Of a DNA stretch of 41,078 nucleotides, positions 7,951 to 16,183 are shown piece after piece; the stretch's first letter is position 1, and each line of letters begins with the position of its first letter. The position numbers were made by a program, and so were the translations under genes. Source of the DNA: an uncultured Synergistales bacterium (GTDB lineage Bacteria > Synergistota > Synergistia > Synergistales > Aminobacteriaceae); assembly GCA_905236605.1 (NCBI GenBank), contig CAJORD010000168.1, forward strand, positions 1 to 41,078. The letters are read 5' to 3'. The notes under the pieces are model-generated. The model did no database searches. It worked only from the letters and a program-made list of their open reading frames with translations, and was not told where the DNA came from.

Positions 7951-8829
7951 TCAAAATTTCGGGACAATGACTTCGGGTTTTATAAAATCATAACCCGCGA
8001 ACGTCCCGAAGCCTAAAAAATTTTCGCCTTCGACGCAAATATAATTTTTAATCGTAACGCCGCGGCTAAAACTTTCAGCGTGATTTAATAATATGCTCAA
8101 GCCGTTCATAAAACTTTTTTCATCGCGAGTGCCGATTTTAATTCGCGTGAAGTTCTTCGCAAGCTCTGAAAGATCCGTGATTTTATAAACTTTGTCGCCG
8201 GGGTCGTTGGCGTCCTCGATTTTGAAATTTCCGACGGCCAAGCGCTCTAATTTTTTAACATGCGCTCCGCAGTTCATGATTTCGCCGAGGTCGTGAGCAA
8301 GACTGCGGATATAAGTTCCGCGTCCGCAGGAGATTTCAAGCTCTACAGTTCCGTCATCAGGATTAAACGGCGTCAAAATTTTTATTTTTCTGAAGAACAC
8401 CGGCCGCGATTTCATTTCGACATCTTGCCCCGCGCGCGCTAATTGATAAGCTGCCCGGCCTTCGATTTTGATTGCAGACACCGCCGGAGGAGTTTGAAGC
8501 CTAACGCCCACGAACGAGTATAAAGAGTCATAAAAAAATTTTTCGTCAAAATTTGCGAAGCCGCGTTCAGAAATTACTTCGCCGGAATAATCGTAAGTGT
8601 TTGTTTCGACTCCGAACTGAATAACGACGCGATAAACTTTCGGCAGCGACATAATAAACTCGCTGAAGCGCGTTGCGTGTCCAGTTACTAGGACTAAAAG
8701 CCCTGAAGCCGTTGAATCGAGCGTGCCTGAATGTCCGACTTTAAGGCCAGCTAATTTTTTTTTCGCCGAGCCGACGCAGGAAGTACTGCGAGCGCCCTCA
8801 GGTTTGTTAATTAGAATTAGCGCATTCAT
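7951..8829 (-). CDS. truB: tRNA pseudouridine(55) synthase
   Basis: A 292-residue TruB that forms pseudouridine 55 in the T loop of tRNAs. Motif I is present (ILINKPEGARSTSCV), and the catalytic-Asp loop reads GHSGTLDSTASGLL. In most homologues the residue after the catalytic Asp is Pro; here it is Ser. YRVVIQFGVETNTYD and a RGTYIRSLAHDLG segment complete the core. A short C-terminal region after about residue 215 resembles a reduced PUA-like tail. The start overlaps the nrnA end by 23 bases. Confidence 0.94.
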   Translation of the reverse strand: MNALILINKPEGARSTSCVGSAKKKLAGLKVGHSGTLDSTASGLLVLVTGHATRFSEFIMSLPKVYRVVIQFGVETNTYDYSGEVISERGFANFDEKFFYDSLYSFVGVRLQTPPAVSAIKIEGRAAYQLARAGQDVEMKSRPVFFRKIKILTPFNPDDGTVELEISCGRGTYIRSLAHDLGEIMNCGAHVKKLERLAVGNFKIEDANDPGDKVYKITDLSELAKNFTRIKIGTRDEKSFMNGLSILLNHAESFSRGVTIKNYICVEGENFLGFGTFAGYDFIKPEVIVPKF

Positions 8830-9844
8830 TATATTTTTTCATGATTAATTTTTCTAATTCGTTCATGGCGTCGTCGATTGAACATTCGAGTTTTGCTCCT
8901 GCTGCTCGCTCATGGCCTCCGCCGCCCAACGGTCTAGCGAACTCTCCAGCGCCAAAAGGGCTGCCTTCTCGTGAACGAATGCTTAATCTTATTTCGCCTG
9001 TCGGATATTCTGTGATTGTCGAAATGAATTTCACTCCGCGAATCGTCATGAACATGCTCGAAAGTCCCTCCGTGCCCGTCATATCCGCGCCGGTCTCTTC
9101 AAAGTCAGATTTTTTCAAAACCGTGATTGCAAAAATATTTTCCGGCCCGAACATCTTCACACGCGACATAGCGCGCGACCATAAAAGAAAATCCGCGGGA
9201 GTTTTATTTTGGCTTATTAAGTCGCTCATTCGGTCAGGTTCGATTCCAAACTTGATTAACTCGGCTGCGATTTCATGAGTTAAAGCTGTCGTGTTTGAAA
9301 AAGAAAAACCGCCCGTGTCTGTGAAAATTCCAGTGTAAAGGCTCTTGGCCATATCCATTGTAATTTCCCAACCGCCGGCCTTGAAAACGCGATATAACAT
9401 TTCGCAAGTCGAAGACGCTTTCCCGTCAACGCAATTCACGCGCCCGAACAAAGTATTATCTTCATGATGATCAATATTAAGAACGTTGATAGTGTTCCCG
9501 GCTTCTAGGCCAAGAGTCCCGCGCTCTTCGTTTGAACAATCAAGAAAGACATAAAGAACATCATCAAGATTTTCAAAATTAAAATTTTCGTGCGTCTCAT
9601 GAAGTTCATAGCCGGGGAGATATTTATAAGCGTCAGAAAGTTTTTCGTCAGGATTAATCCAGATTGCGTTTTTGTCTAAAGTCTTTGCGGCGGCACATAA
9701 AGCGGAAGTGGAGCCGAGCGCGTCCCCGTCGGCTTTCTTGTGAGTGAAAATTTTCCACGTCCCAAAATTTTTTAACGTCGTTGACGCGCTGATTAAATCT
9801 TCCGGATTAAATTTCGTCGTTATCGGTGTCTGTATCTTCATCAT
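8807..9844 (-). CDS. nrnA: DHH/DHHA1 phosphoesterase, NrnA-like
   Basis: A 345-residue nanoRNase/pAp-phosphatase-type DHH protein. Motifs: HKKADGDALGS (about residue 35), FLDCSNEE, the DHH triad in NIDHHEDN, TGIFTDTGGFSFSN, and the DHHA1 glycine loop GGGGHERAAGA near the C terminus. Such enzymes degrade 2-5-nucleotide RNAs and dephosphorylate pAp; some homologues cleave cyclic dinucleotides. Its place between rbfA and truB is the conserved one. Its start lies inside the coding region for the acidic tail of RbfA (38-base overlap); two consecutive ATG codons are available. Confidence 0.93.
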   Translation of the reverse strand: MMKIQTPITTKFNPEDLISASTTLKNFGTWKIFTHKKADGDALGSTSALCAAAKTLDKNAIWINPDEKLSDAYKYLPGYELHETHENFNFENLDDVLYVFLDCSNEERGTLGLEAGNTINVLNIDHHEDNTLFGRVNCVDGKASSTCEMLYRVFKAGGWEITMDMAKSLYTGIFTDTGGFSFSNTTALTHEIAAELIKFGIEPDRMSDLISQNKTPADFLLWSRAMSRVKMFGPENIFAITVLKKSDFEETGADMTGTEGLSSMFMTIRGVKFISTITEYPTGEIRLSIRSREGSPFGAGEFARPLGGGGHERAAGAKLECSIDDAMNELEKLIMKKYNECANSN

Positions 9845-10214
9845 TTTCTTCTAAATCGTTTTTGTTGTCCGCGCCGAAGCCAAGACTTTCTAAAATTTTG
9901 TCAATCTTTGCTCCGTACTCGCTGCTCTTGTCGATTATGAATTCAAGCGCAGGAACTCGACGCAGCTTTATAGATTGTCCGAGCATTCCGCGAATAGCGC
10001 CTTTAACTTCGGTTAAGTCCTTCAAAATTCCCGGACATTTTCGAGCTTCAAGCGCCGTGAAAAAAACTTTTGCGCGCTCTAAATCCTTCGTACACTCGAC
10101 GCCAGTTATAATCGCGGCTTTGACGCTCTCTTTTTGAATCCGAGTTTCAATTATCAGAGCTATTTCGCGCTGAAGCTGCTTGTTAATGCGCGACATTCTT
10201 AAATTGCTGCTCAT
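9807..10214 (-). CDS. rbfA: 30S ribosome-binding factor RbfA
   Basis: A 135-residue KH-type factor for 30S maturation and 16S 5'-end processing. The core shows INKQLQREIALIIETRIQK, ITGVECTKDLERAKVFFTAL and the C-terminal VPALEFIIDKSSEYGAKID helix. After about residue 115 comes an acidic tail rich in Asp, Glu and Asn that ordinary RbfA lacks; part of it is read in a second frame as the start of nrnA. The ATG overlaps the infB stop in a TAATG arrangement, so translation is coupled. Confidence 0.92.
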   Translation of the reverse strand: MSSNLRMSRINKQLQREIALIIETRIQKESVKAAIITGVECTKDLERAKVFFTALEARKCPGILKDLTEVKGAIRGMLGQSIKLRRVPALEFIIDKSSEYGAKIDKILESLGFGADNKNDLEENDEDTDTDNDEI

Positions 10215-12205
10215 TATTCTAAAGTTCTTTTCTCCTCGATGACTTCATAGACTTCAAGAATATCGCCCGGCTCAAAATCCTGATAACCTTCGAGCGAAAT
10301 TCCGCAGTCCATTCCGGCTTTAAGCTCGCGGGCTTCGTCTTTCTCATGTCGCAGCGAAGCAATTTTTCCGTCCCAAATTACAATTCCGTCGCGAATGACT
10401 CTGACTTTTGCGGTGCGCTTCACGATGCCTTTCGTAACGTGAGAACCTGCGATCCGTCCTACCTTCGGAATTTTGAAAATCTGTCGGATTTCGACTTCAC
10501 CGAGAGTCTCTTCACGGAGATTCGGCTTCAAGAGTCCAGCCATTGCGGCTTTAACGTCGTCAATGATGTCATAGATAACGTTATAAATTCTGATTTCGAC
10601 TCCGTTAAGCTCTGCGACGCGCTTTGCGTTTCCGTCGGGCCTGACATTGAAGCCGACGATTACAGCGTTAGACGCTGACGCTAACATTACGTCGCTCTCT
10701 GCAATTCGTCCGACACCACGATGAACGATTGATACGCCGACTTCATTAGTCGCGAGTTTCTCAAGAACGGCACATAACGCTTCGAGCGAGCCTTGAACGT
10801 CGCACTTCACAACGAGATTCATATGCGGGAGTTGACCTTCCTGCAAGTTTGAATATAAATCTTCAAATGAAGCACGTTTGACTTCGGCGGCGGCTTCACG
10901 TTCTTTGAGTTTGGCTTCGTCGAGAGCTGCGCGGGCGTCGCGTTCGTTCTTAACGACTTTGAAACTTTCGCCCGGGTTCGGAACGTCATCAAGTCCCAAA
11001 ATTTCTACGGGCGTGCTTGGCCCAGCGGCTTTTAATCCTTTGCCTGCCCAGTCGAACAGCGCGCGAGTTTTTCCCCACGTCGAATTAAATAAAACGATGT
11101 CGCCGGCTTTCAGTGTTCCGTCTTTCACTATGACCGTAGCGACCGGGCCTTTGCCCTTATCAAGTCGCGCTTCAATCACAACGCCTTCGGGTGTAGCGTT
11201 CGGGTCGGCTTTCAATTCTTGCATCTCTGCTTCGAGCAAAACGCGCTCTAATAAATCCGAAACGCCAATTCCCTGCTTTGCTGAAATTTCGACAGCGCCA
11301 ACATCACCGCCCCAACCTTCAACAAAGATTCCTAAGTCGGCGAGCTGTTGACGAACTCTATCAGGCTTCGCCCCCTGCTTGTCGATTTTATTAATCGCAA
11401 CGACTAACGGAACGCCAGCGGCCTTAATATGGTCAATGGCTTCGCGAGTTTGTGGCATTACGCCATCATCAGCACCGATTACTAAAATTACAATGTCCGT
11501 AACTCCTGCGCCGCGGGCTCTCATTGCGGTGAATGCTTCGTGGCCGGGCGTGTCAAGAAACACAATTTGTTTTCCGTCTTGAATGACGACATAAGCGCCG
11601 ATATGCTGCGTTATTCCGCCGGCTTCGTGTTCAGCTACGCTAGCGTGTCGGATATGGTCAAGCAAGGTCGTTTTGCCGTGGTCAACGTGTCCCATGACTG
11701 TAATAATCGGAGGACGTTCAACGAGTTTCGCGGCGGGCTTTGCTTGCGGAGCTGCCTGAACGGGTTGCGCGGGGTTGGGTTCTGGCTTTGCGGGAGCGGG
11801 GGCAGTTTTTTGATTTCGAGGTTGATTTTGAAATTTTTGAGGTTTTTGAGGCTTCGGGGATTTTTGAATTTTCTGCGGGCGTTCCTGTTCTTCTTTTTCT
11901 TGTTTATCAAGTTTATTAAGATTCCGGCTGGCGTCTTCGGTGTCGCGAGAATCTTTTCGATTTTGAGTCTTTGCAAATTTTTCGGGCTTAGTCTTTGAAG
12001 GTTCAGCGTTATGCTGTTTTTTCTCTTGAGACTTTGCCTCGCTTGCCTCTTGAATAATATTTTCGACTATCTGGGCCGTTTCTTCATCGATTGAACTTGA
12101 ATGAGATTTTACAGGTACGTCCAACTGTTGCAAAACGGCTAATAACTCTTTATTGCTCTTGTTTAATTTTCTGGCCAAGTCGTAGATTCGTATTTTATCG
12201 CTCAA
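10214..12205 (-). CDS. infB: Translation initiation factor IF-2
   Basis: A 663-residue GTPase that brings initiator tRNA to the 30S subunit. It is at the short end for bacterial IF-2. An IF2_N domain (IRIYDLARKLNKSNKELL) is followed by a Lys/Pro/Gln/Ala-rich linker (about residues 55-160). The G domain has GHVDHGKTT at 172-180, DTPGHEAF and a NKID motif. Domain II/III and the C-terminal fMet-tRNA-binding region follow (VTKGIVKRTAKVRVIRDG, LEGYQDFEPGDI). The start codon is TTG at 12205, supported by AAGGAG eight to nine bases upstream. It sits 30 bases after the ylxR fusion gene. Confidence 0.96.
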   Translation of the reverse strand: MSDKIRIYDLARKLNKSNKELLAVLQQLDVPVKSHSSSIDEETAQIVENIIQEASEAKSQEKKQHNAEPSKTKPEKFAKTQNRKDSRDTEDASRNLNKLDKQEKEEQERPQKIQKSPKPQKPQKFQNQPRNQKTAPAPAKPEPNPAQPVQAAPQAKPAAKLVERPPIITVMGHVDHGKTTLLDHIRHASVAEHEAGGITQHIGAYVVIQDGKQIVFLDTPGHEAFTAMRARGAGVTDIVILVIGADDGVMPQTREAIDHIKAAGVPLVVAINKIDKQGAKPDRVRQQLADLGIFVEGWGGDVGAVEISAKQGIGVSDLLERVLLEAEMQELKADPNATPEGVVIEARLDKGKGPVATVIVKDGTLKAGDIVLFNSTWGKTRALFDWAGKGLKAAGPSTPVEILGLDDVPNPGESFKVVKNERDARAALDEAKLKEREAAAEVKRASFEDLYSNLQEGQLPHMNLVVKCDVQGSLEALCAVLEKLATNEVGVSIVHRGVGRIAESDVMLASASNAVIVGFNVRPDGNAKRVAELNGVEIRIYNVIYDIIDDVKAAMAGLLKPNLREETLGEVEIRQIFKIPKVGRIAGSHVTKGIVKRTAKVRVIRDGIVIWDGKIASLRHEKDEARELKAGMDCGISLEGYQDFEPGDILEVYEVIEEKRTLE

Positions 12206-12235
12206 AGGCGTTGCTCCTTCCTTCGTTTTTACTTT

Positions 12236-12820
12236 TTAATTTTTATGTGTCAATTCTAAAATTTTTTTTGCAAAACCGGACTTAAGAGGCAGCCCCAAAA
12301 TTTGAACACTGTCTCTTAAGCCGGCAACTTCTGACAACTCTTTAATCGTGATGTCTAGCGTGAGCAAATCGTTATAGCTCGCGGCAAATTTTTTGATTCC
12401 GTCTGAAGAATCGTTCGCAAGAATTACGAGAATTTTTTTCTCTAAAGAATTTTCATTTTTAATTCTTTCAGAGCCAATTAATAAAACTCCCGCACGTCGT
12501 GCAAGTCCAAGAATCGAACGGATCTTCAAAATTTTATTTTCGTCGTAATGCTTTATATGTTCGTCAAGCGCTTGCCAAAAATCTTCATCGACTTTTGCTT
12601 TTAACTCACGCTCAAGAATCCCGGACTTCTTAGCGCTTGCAACGCATTCAGAATCCGGGCATATATAAGTGCCGCGGCCTTGAAGTTTTCCAGAGATGTC
12701 AATCACAATTTTTCCTTCTGGACTTTTAACGAGGCGAATTAAATCGTTCTTGTCGCTCTTAACCCGGCAAACGGCGCACGAACGCGCAGGAACGTGTTTA
12801 CTTTCCTTCTTCAAAGACAT
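12236..12820 (-). CDS. YlxR (DUF448) - L7Ae-like fusion, RNA-binding protein
   Basis: A 194-residue fusion. Residues 1-85 are a YlxR/DUF448 domain: PARSCAVCRVKSDKNDLIRLV and GRGTYICPDSEC. Residues about 95-190 resemble YlxQ/L7Ae-type RNA-binding proteins: KILRSILGLARRAGVLLIGSE in outline (here KIRSILGLARRAG), then ILVILANDSS and a helix with DLLTL. In Firmicutes the two are usually separate neighbours (ylxR, ylxQ) between nusA and infB; the fusion keeps the same place. Roles in RNA binding and transcription or RNase P contact have been proposed for such proteins, and the role here is not known. It overlaps the nusA end by 23 bases. Confidence 0.85.
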   Translation of the reverse strand: MSLKKESKHVPARSCAVCRVKSDKNDLIRLVKSPEGKIVIDISGKLQGRGTYICPDSECVASAKKSGILERELKAKVDEDFWQALDEHIKHYDENKILKIRSILGLARRAGVLLIGSERIKNENSLEKKILVILANDSSDGIKKFAASYNDLLTLDITIKELSEVAGLRDSVQILGLPLKSGFAKKILELTHKN

Positions 12821-13898
12821 CGCTGAATATATCCTTCAACGTCGGCATTCGTTCCGGCTCAACGGGTGAAACGTTAATCTTCCAGCCTGTGAGCTTCGCT
12901 GCAAGTTTTACGTTTTGGCCGGCCTTGCCGATTGCTAGCGATAATTGCTCTTGAGTGGCATAAGCCGTCGCTTCTTTCTCATGATCCAGAACTGGCTCTA
13001 CCTTCGCTATATGTGCGGGGGTCAGCGAGTTCTTGATGTAAGTGAACGGGTCAGTGCTGAAAATCACAGGGTCAATTTTTTCTCCTCTTAATGACAGACT
13101 GATAGCTTTAATTCTTGCTCCGCCTGCGCCAATGCAAGCGCCTACGGGGTCAACGTTAGGGTCAAGGCTCGTAACTGCGACTTTAGCGCGCGAACCGCCA
13201 TCACGAACTATATTTTTAATTTCGATTATTCCTTGCTGAATTTCAGGGATTTCAAGCTCCATTATTTTTTTCAAAAGTCCTGGGTGAGTTCGTGAAACCA
13301 TGATTCGAGGCCCGCGGGATTTCTGCTTGACTTCAAGGACGTAAAAGCGCATGACCGAGCCGGGGTTATAACGTTCGTTAGGAATTCGTTCACGCTTCGG
13401 GAGTTCTGCGTCGGTCTTGTCGTTAATCCTTACGATTATGTCGTCGCCTTCGACACGATATATAGTGCCGCTAACCATGTCACCAACTCTATCAGCGAAG
13501 GAATTATAAACGACATTGCGTTCAGCGTCGCGAAGTTTTTGAGTTATAACTTGCCTTGCCGTTTGCGCGGCGATTCGTCCGAAGTTGGGAGGATTTTTTT
13601 CGATTTTTATTTTTTCACCGATTTCGGCGTTCCGGTCATAGCGCAAAGCGTCCTTGAGCGTGATCTCTTTGTCGGGCTCGTCGCCAATTTTTTCAACGAC
13701 CTTGCGAATTTCGTAAATCGTCATGTCGCCAGTTTCGCGGTTAATTTTGACTTCGACGTCGCGTTCAGCAGACGTATATTTATTATAAGCCGAGAGCATC
13801 GCCGATTCCATTGTCGCTATAACGACTTCGATATCAAGTCCACGCACTGCGGCCAACTCTTCAAGAGATTGAATAAATTCAAGACCCAGACGCATCAT
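12798..13898 (-). CDS. nusA: Transcription termination/antitermination factor NusA
   Basis: A 366-residue NusA of the short bacterial type without C-terminal acidic repeats. The N-terminal RNA-polymerase-binding domain (FIQSLEELAAVRGLDIEVVI) is followed by an S1 domain (VSGTIYRVEGDDIIVRI), KH1 (VGACIGAGGARIKAI) and KH2 (LAIGKAGQNVKLAAKLTGW). NusA modulates pausing and intrinsic termination. It is coupled to rimP by a four-base ATGA overlap. The operon leader carries a terminator-like hairpin that could let NusA control its own synthesis. Confidence 0.96.
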   Translation of the reverse strand: MMRLGLEFIQSLEELAAVRGLDIEVVIATMESAMLSAYNKYTSAERDVEVKINRETGDMTIYEIRKVVEKIGDEPDKEITLKDALRYDRNAEIGEKIKIEKNPPNFGRIAAQTARQVITQKLRDAERNVVYNSFADRVGDMVSGTIYRVEGDDIIVRINDKTDAELPKRERIPNERYNPGSVMRFYVLEVKQKSRGPRIMVSRTHPGLLKKIMELEIPEIQQGIIEIKNIVRDGGSRAKVAVTSLDPNVDPVGACIGAGGARIKAISLSLRGEKIDPVIFSTDPFTYIKNSLTPAHIAKVEPVLDHEKEATAYATQEQLSLAIGKAGQNVKLAAKLTGWKINVSPVEPERMPTLKDIFSDVFEEGK

Positions 13899-14425
13899 TT
13901 TTTTCTGTTCCTCCTTCGTCTGTTTCGAGATTGCTCTGTAGAATCATTTTCGTTTTCATTTTCCTGATTAAATCTGTAAACTAGATTTCCTCCTTTTATG
14001 ATTTCAAACGGGATATGCTTTTCAGTTTCGTCGCAAATTAAAATCACATTGTCATCGCTGACGGAACTAATAACGCCCGTGAAACTTTTGCGTCCGTCGA
14101 TAAGACCGTTTAATCTAATTCGCGCCTCGCGACCTTGAAATCTGATGTAGTCGTCGAGGGTGTAAAGCGGCCTTTCGACGCCGGGCGAACTGACTTCGAG
14201 ATAATAGCGCCCTTTGTCGAGTTCGGGGAGCTGTGAATTTTCATCGAGAAACTTATTAATTTTTCTCGATACGTTTTCACAGTCATCGACGTTTATGCCG
14301 CCAAGGGTGTCGATTAAAATTTGTATTTTCATTCGGCCGAAGTCCGTTCGGATTCCGACATGGACGCATTCATAGCCCGAGCGTGTTACTATTGTTTCAA
14401 TTTTTTTTAAAAATTCCTCTGTCAT
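13895..14425 (-). CDS. rimP: Ribosome maturation factor RimP
   Basis: A 176-residue RimP, first gene of the nusA-infB operon and needed for 30S assembly. The N-terminal domain shows the GYECVHVGIRTDFGRMKIQILID stretch in outline and DCENVSRKINKFLDE; YYLEVSSPGVERPL is the family hallmark. After about residue 155 comes an unusual tail: Asn/Glu-rich, then a cluster of arginines and lysines. The ATG at 14425 has only a weak ribosome site. Confidence 0.93.
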   Translation of the reverse strand: MTEEFLKKIETIVTRSGYECVHVGIRTDFGRMKIQILIDTLGGINVDDCENVSRKINKFLDENSQLPELDKGRYYLEVSSPGVERPLYTLDDYIRFQGREARIRLNGLIDGRKSFTGVISSVSDDNVILICDETEKHIPFEIIKGGNLVYRFNQENENENDSTEQSRNRRRRNRKK

Positions 14426-14451
14426 TTTCTAATATCTCTTACCCTGCATAC

Positions 14452-14478
14452 AAAAAAGGAGAGGGATTTTCCCACTCC
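14452..14478 (-). terminator. Terminator-like hairpin (putative attenuator) in the rimP-nusA leader
   Basis: Read on the minus strand: GGAG-T-GGGA, loop AAA, TCCC-T-CTCC, then six Ts. Eight perfect pairs with one T-T mismatch. No minus-strand gene lies upstream that it could terminate, because rpoZ runs the other way. The best promoter-like hexamer (14509-14514) is about 30 bases upstream of it. It therefore lies in the leader, before rimP. Confidence 0.72.
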
Positions 14479-14508
14479 TTTCACGTTAAAATCATGAAAT
14501 TGTTTTGC

Positions 14509-14514
14509 ATTATA
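14509..14514 (-). promoter_or_regulatory. -10 element of the rimP-nusA-infB operon
   Basis: A perfect TATAAT on the minus strand, about 85 bases before the rimP start. No good -35 hexamer is seen at the right spacing. No other TATAAT-like sequence lies between the leader hairpin and rimP. Confidence 0.5.
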
Positions 14515-14539
14515 GCACGTAAAATAAAAAAAGTTCTGT

Positions 14540-14545
14540 TATAAT
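14540..14545 (+). promoter_or_regulatory. -10 element of the rpoZ-coaBC-priA operon
   Basis: A perfect TATAAT on the plus strand, 50 bases before the rpoZ ATG, in the divergent gap shared with the rimP promoter. The -35 match is poor. Confidence 0.45.
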
Positions 14546-14595
14546 CGCGCCTGCTAAAATAATATGAAATTTTGAACTTAAGGAGAAAAATTTTT

Positions 14596-15003
14596 ATGAA
14601 ATTCTATGACCTCGAATGGCTCGCCAATAAATGCGGAACTGATAACAAGTACGAAATCACCGTTAAGGTAGCGGCCGAGGCTCGACGCGAAAGTGAAGAA
14701 ATTATTCCAGACAAAGATAAAAACGATCCCGCCGGCGAAAGATTTATTTCAAACGTTCTCCTCGAAATCGAAGAGGATAAAAGTCCAATTAGCGTAAACT
14801 ATAAGCCGTCTAAGACTACCGCGCCGGAAATTCAAGTTTTTGACGACGTAGAATCAAAAGACGCAAAGCCGACCGAAGCCGGAACTGAAAACAAAATCGA
14901 AGATGACGATGACGACGAAGAAGAGCTAGACGAGCAGGAGCAAAAATCAGAAACGGAAGCTGAAGCTGAAAAATCTGAAGAAGAATCTGACTCAGATGAA
15001 TAA
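14596..15003 (+). CDS. rpoZ: RNA polymerase omega subunit with acidic tail (divergent)
   Basis: 135 residues. Residues 1-70 resemble RpoZ in outline: a short N-terminal helix, NKYEITVKVAAEARRESEE (compare the omega RYELVLVAAKRAR pattern) and NVLLEIEEDK (compare the ALEEI segment). The remaining half is a disordered, strongly acidic tail, almost all Asp, Glu, Lys and Ser. The call depends heavily on position: directly before coaBC and priA, the conserved place of rpoZ in Firmicutes-type genomes. The start is the ATG at 14596 behind AAGGAG; an upstream in-frame TTG at 14572 lies before that ribosome site and is rejected. The tail runs eight bases into coaBC. The divergent core leaves room for doubt. 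Confidence 0.72.
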   Translation: MKFYDLEWLANKCGTDNKYEITVKVAAEARRESEEIIPDKDKNDPAGERFISNVLLEIEEDKSPISVNYKPSKTTAPEIQVFDDVESKDAKPTEAGTENKIEDDDDDEEELDEQEQKSETEAEAEKSEEESDSDE

Positions 15004-16183
15004 TTGGACGTCAGGCCGCAAAATCCTTTTGGGAATTACCGGAGGGATAGCGGCTTATAAAATTCCTGCGCTAGTGCGACTGATTAAAAAATCAAATTGC
15101 GAAGTCGAAATAATTTTGACGGACTTTGCTAAAAATTTTGTCGCTCCGATGACGCTTGAAACTCTCGCAGGGCGACGCGTATACACAAATGAAAACTTTG
15201 ATTTTTCAATCCCGCATATAAAATTAAACGACTGGGCAGAAATTTTTGTTATCGCTCCTTGCACGGCTAACACGCTCGCAAAAATCGCTCACGGGATCGC
15301 CGATAATCTTTTAACTTCAGCGGCAATCGCGGCTCATTGTCCCGTTCTTGTCTTTCCGGCAATGAATGAACACATGTTCGATAATCCAGCGACGCAAGAA
15401 AATTTGAAAATTTTGTCCGCGCGAGGCGTTCATGTCGTTCAACCGTCCGAAGGCGATTTAGCGTGCGGCGTTTGCGGGCGTGGCCGAATGCCCGAACCGA
15501 ATGAAATCATGTTTGAGATTTTTAGAACATTATCGCCGTTTCATGATTTAGCAGGGAAAAAAGTTTTAGTTACGACCGGCCCGACTCATGAATATCTTGA
15601 CCCCGTTCGCTATATATCGAATCCAAGTACAGGCAAGATGGGCGCGGCTATGGCTCGTGCGGCGTGGTATCGTGGCGCGGACGTAAAAATAATTTCCGGG
15701 CCTGTTGAAATTAATTCATACGGTTTTGAAGTCGTTCATGTGAAATCCGCGTGCGAGATGCTCGACGCCGTGAAAAAAAATCTTTCGTGGGCAGATTATA
15801 TTGTGAAAGCAGCTGCGGTTGGCGACTATCGCGCGAAAAATTTTTCTTCGCAAAAAATCAAACGCGAGGGCCGCGACGAATTAACGATAGAGCTTGCTCA
15901 AAATCCTGATATTGCGGCTGAAGTCGGCAAATTGAAGCGCGACAATCAAATTTTAATCGGCTTCGCGGCTGAAACTCAATCTTTAAACGACAACGCGCGC
16001 GGAAAACTCGAACGCAAAAATCTTGATTTCATTCTTGCCAACGACGTCAGCGCACCGGGCGCCGGCTTCGCGTCTGACACAAACACTTTGAAATTAATTC
16101 CACGAAACTTAAATAAGGAAGAAAAAATTTATTCGGGACTTAAAGAAGATATAGCTTACGAGGTTTGGAGCGATGTTGTATGA
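14996..16183 (+). CDS. coaBC: Bifunctional PPC synthetase/decarboxylase (coenzyme A synthesis)
   Basis: 395 residues. The N-terminal flavoprotein decarboxylase CoaC has LLGITGGIAAYK, the active-site His of IPHIKL at about residue 74, PAMNEHMFDNPA and the CGVCGRGRM cysteine loop. The C-terminal CoaB synthetase has TTGPTHEYLDPVRYISNPS with STGKMG, AAAVGDY, and the KLERKNLD and FAAETQ motifs. It joins cysteine to 4'-phosphopantothenate and decarboxylates the product. It overlaps rpoZ by eight bases and priA by eleven. Confidence 0.96.
   Translation: MNNWTSGRKILLGITGGIAAYKIPALVRLIKKSNCEVEIILTDFAKNFVAPMTLETLAGRRVYTNENFDFSIPHIKLNDWAEIFVIAPCTANTLAKIAHGIADNLLTSAAIAAHCPVLVFPAMNEHMFDNPATQENLKILSARGVHVVQPSEGDLACGVCGRGRMPEPNEIMFEIFRTLSPFHDLAGKKVLVTTGPTHEYLDPVRYISNPSTGKMGAAMARAAWYRGADVKIISGPVEINSYGFEVVHVKSACEMLDAVKKNLSWADYIVKAAAVGDYRAKNFSSQKIKREGRDELTIELAQNPDIAAEVGKLKRDNQILIGFAAETQSLNDNARGKLERKNLDFILANDVSAPGAGFASDTNTLKLIPRNLNKEEKIYSGLKEDIAYEVWSDVV

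Noticed and set aside
9231..9260. tRNA T-loop-like sequence (ggttcgattcc)
   Set aside because: It lies inside nrnA in frame, with no acceptor, D or anticodon arms around it.
11635..11976. 113-residue open frame on the minus strand within infB
   Set aside because: It is another frame of the infB linker region, highly repetitive in Lys/Asn/Pro, with no family match or ribosome site.
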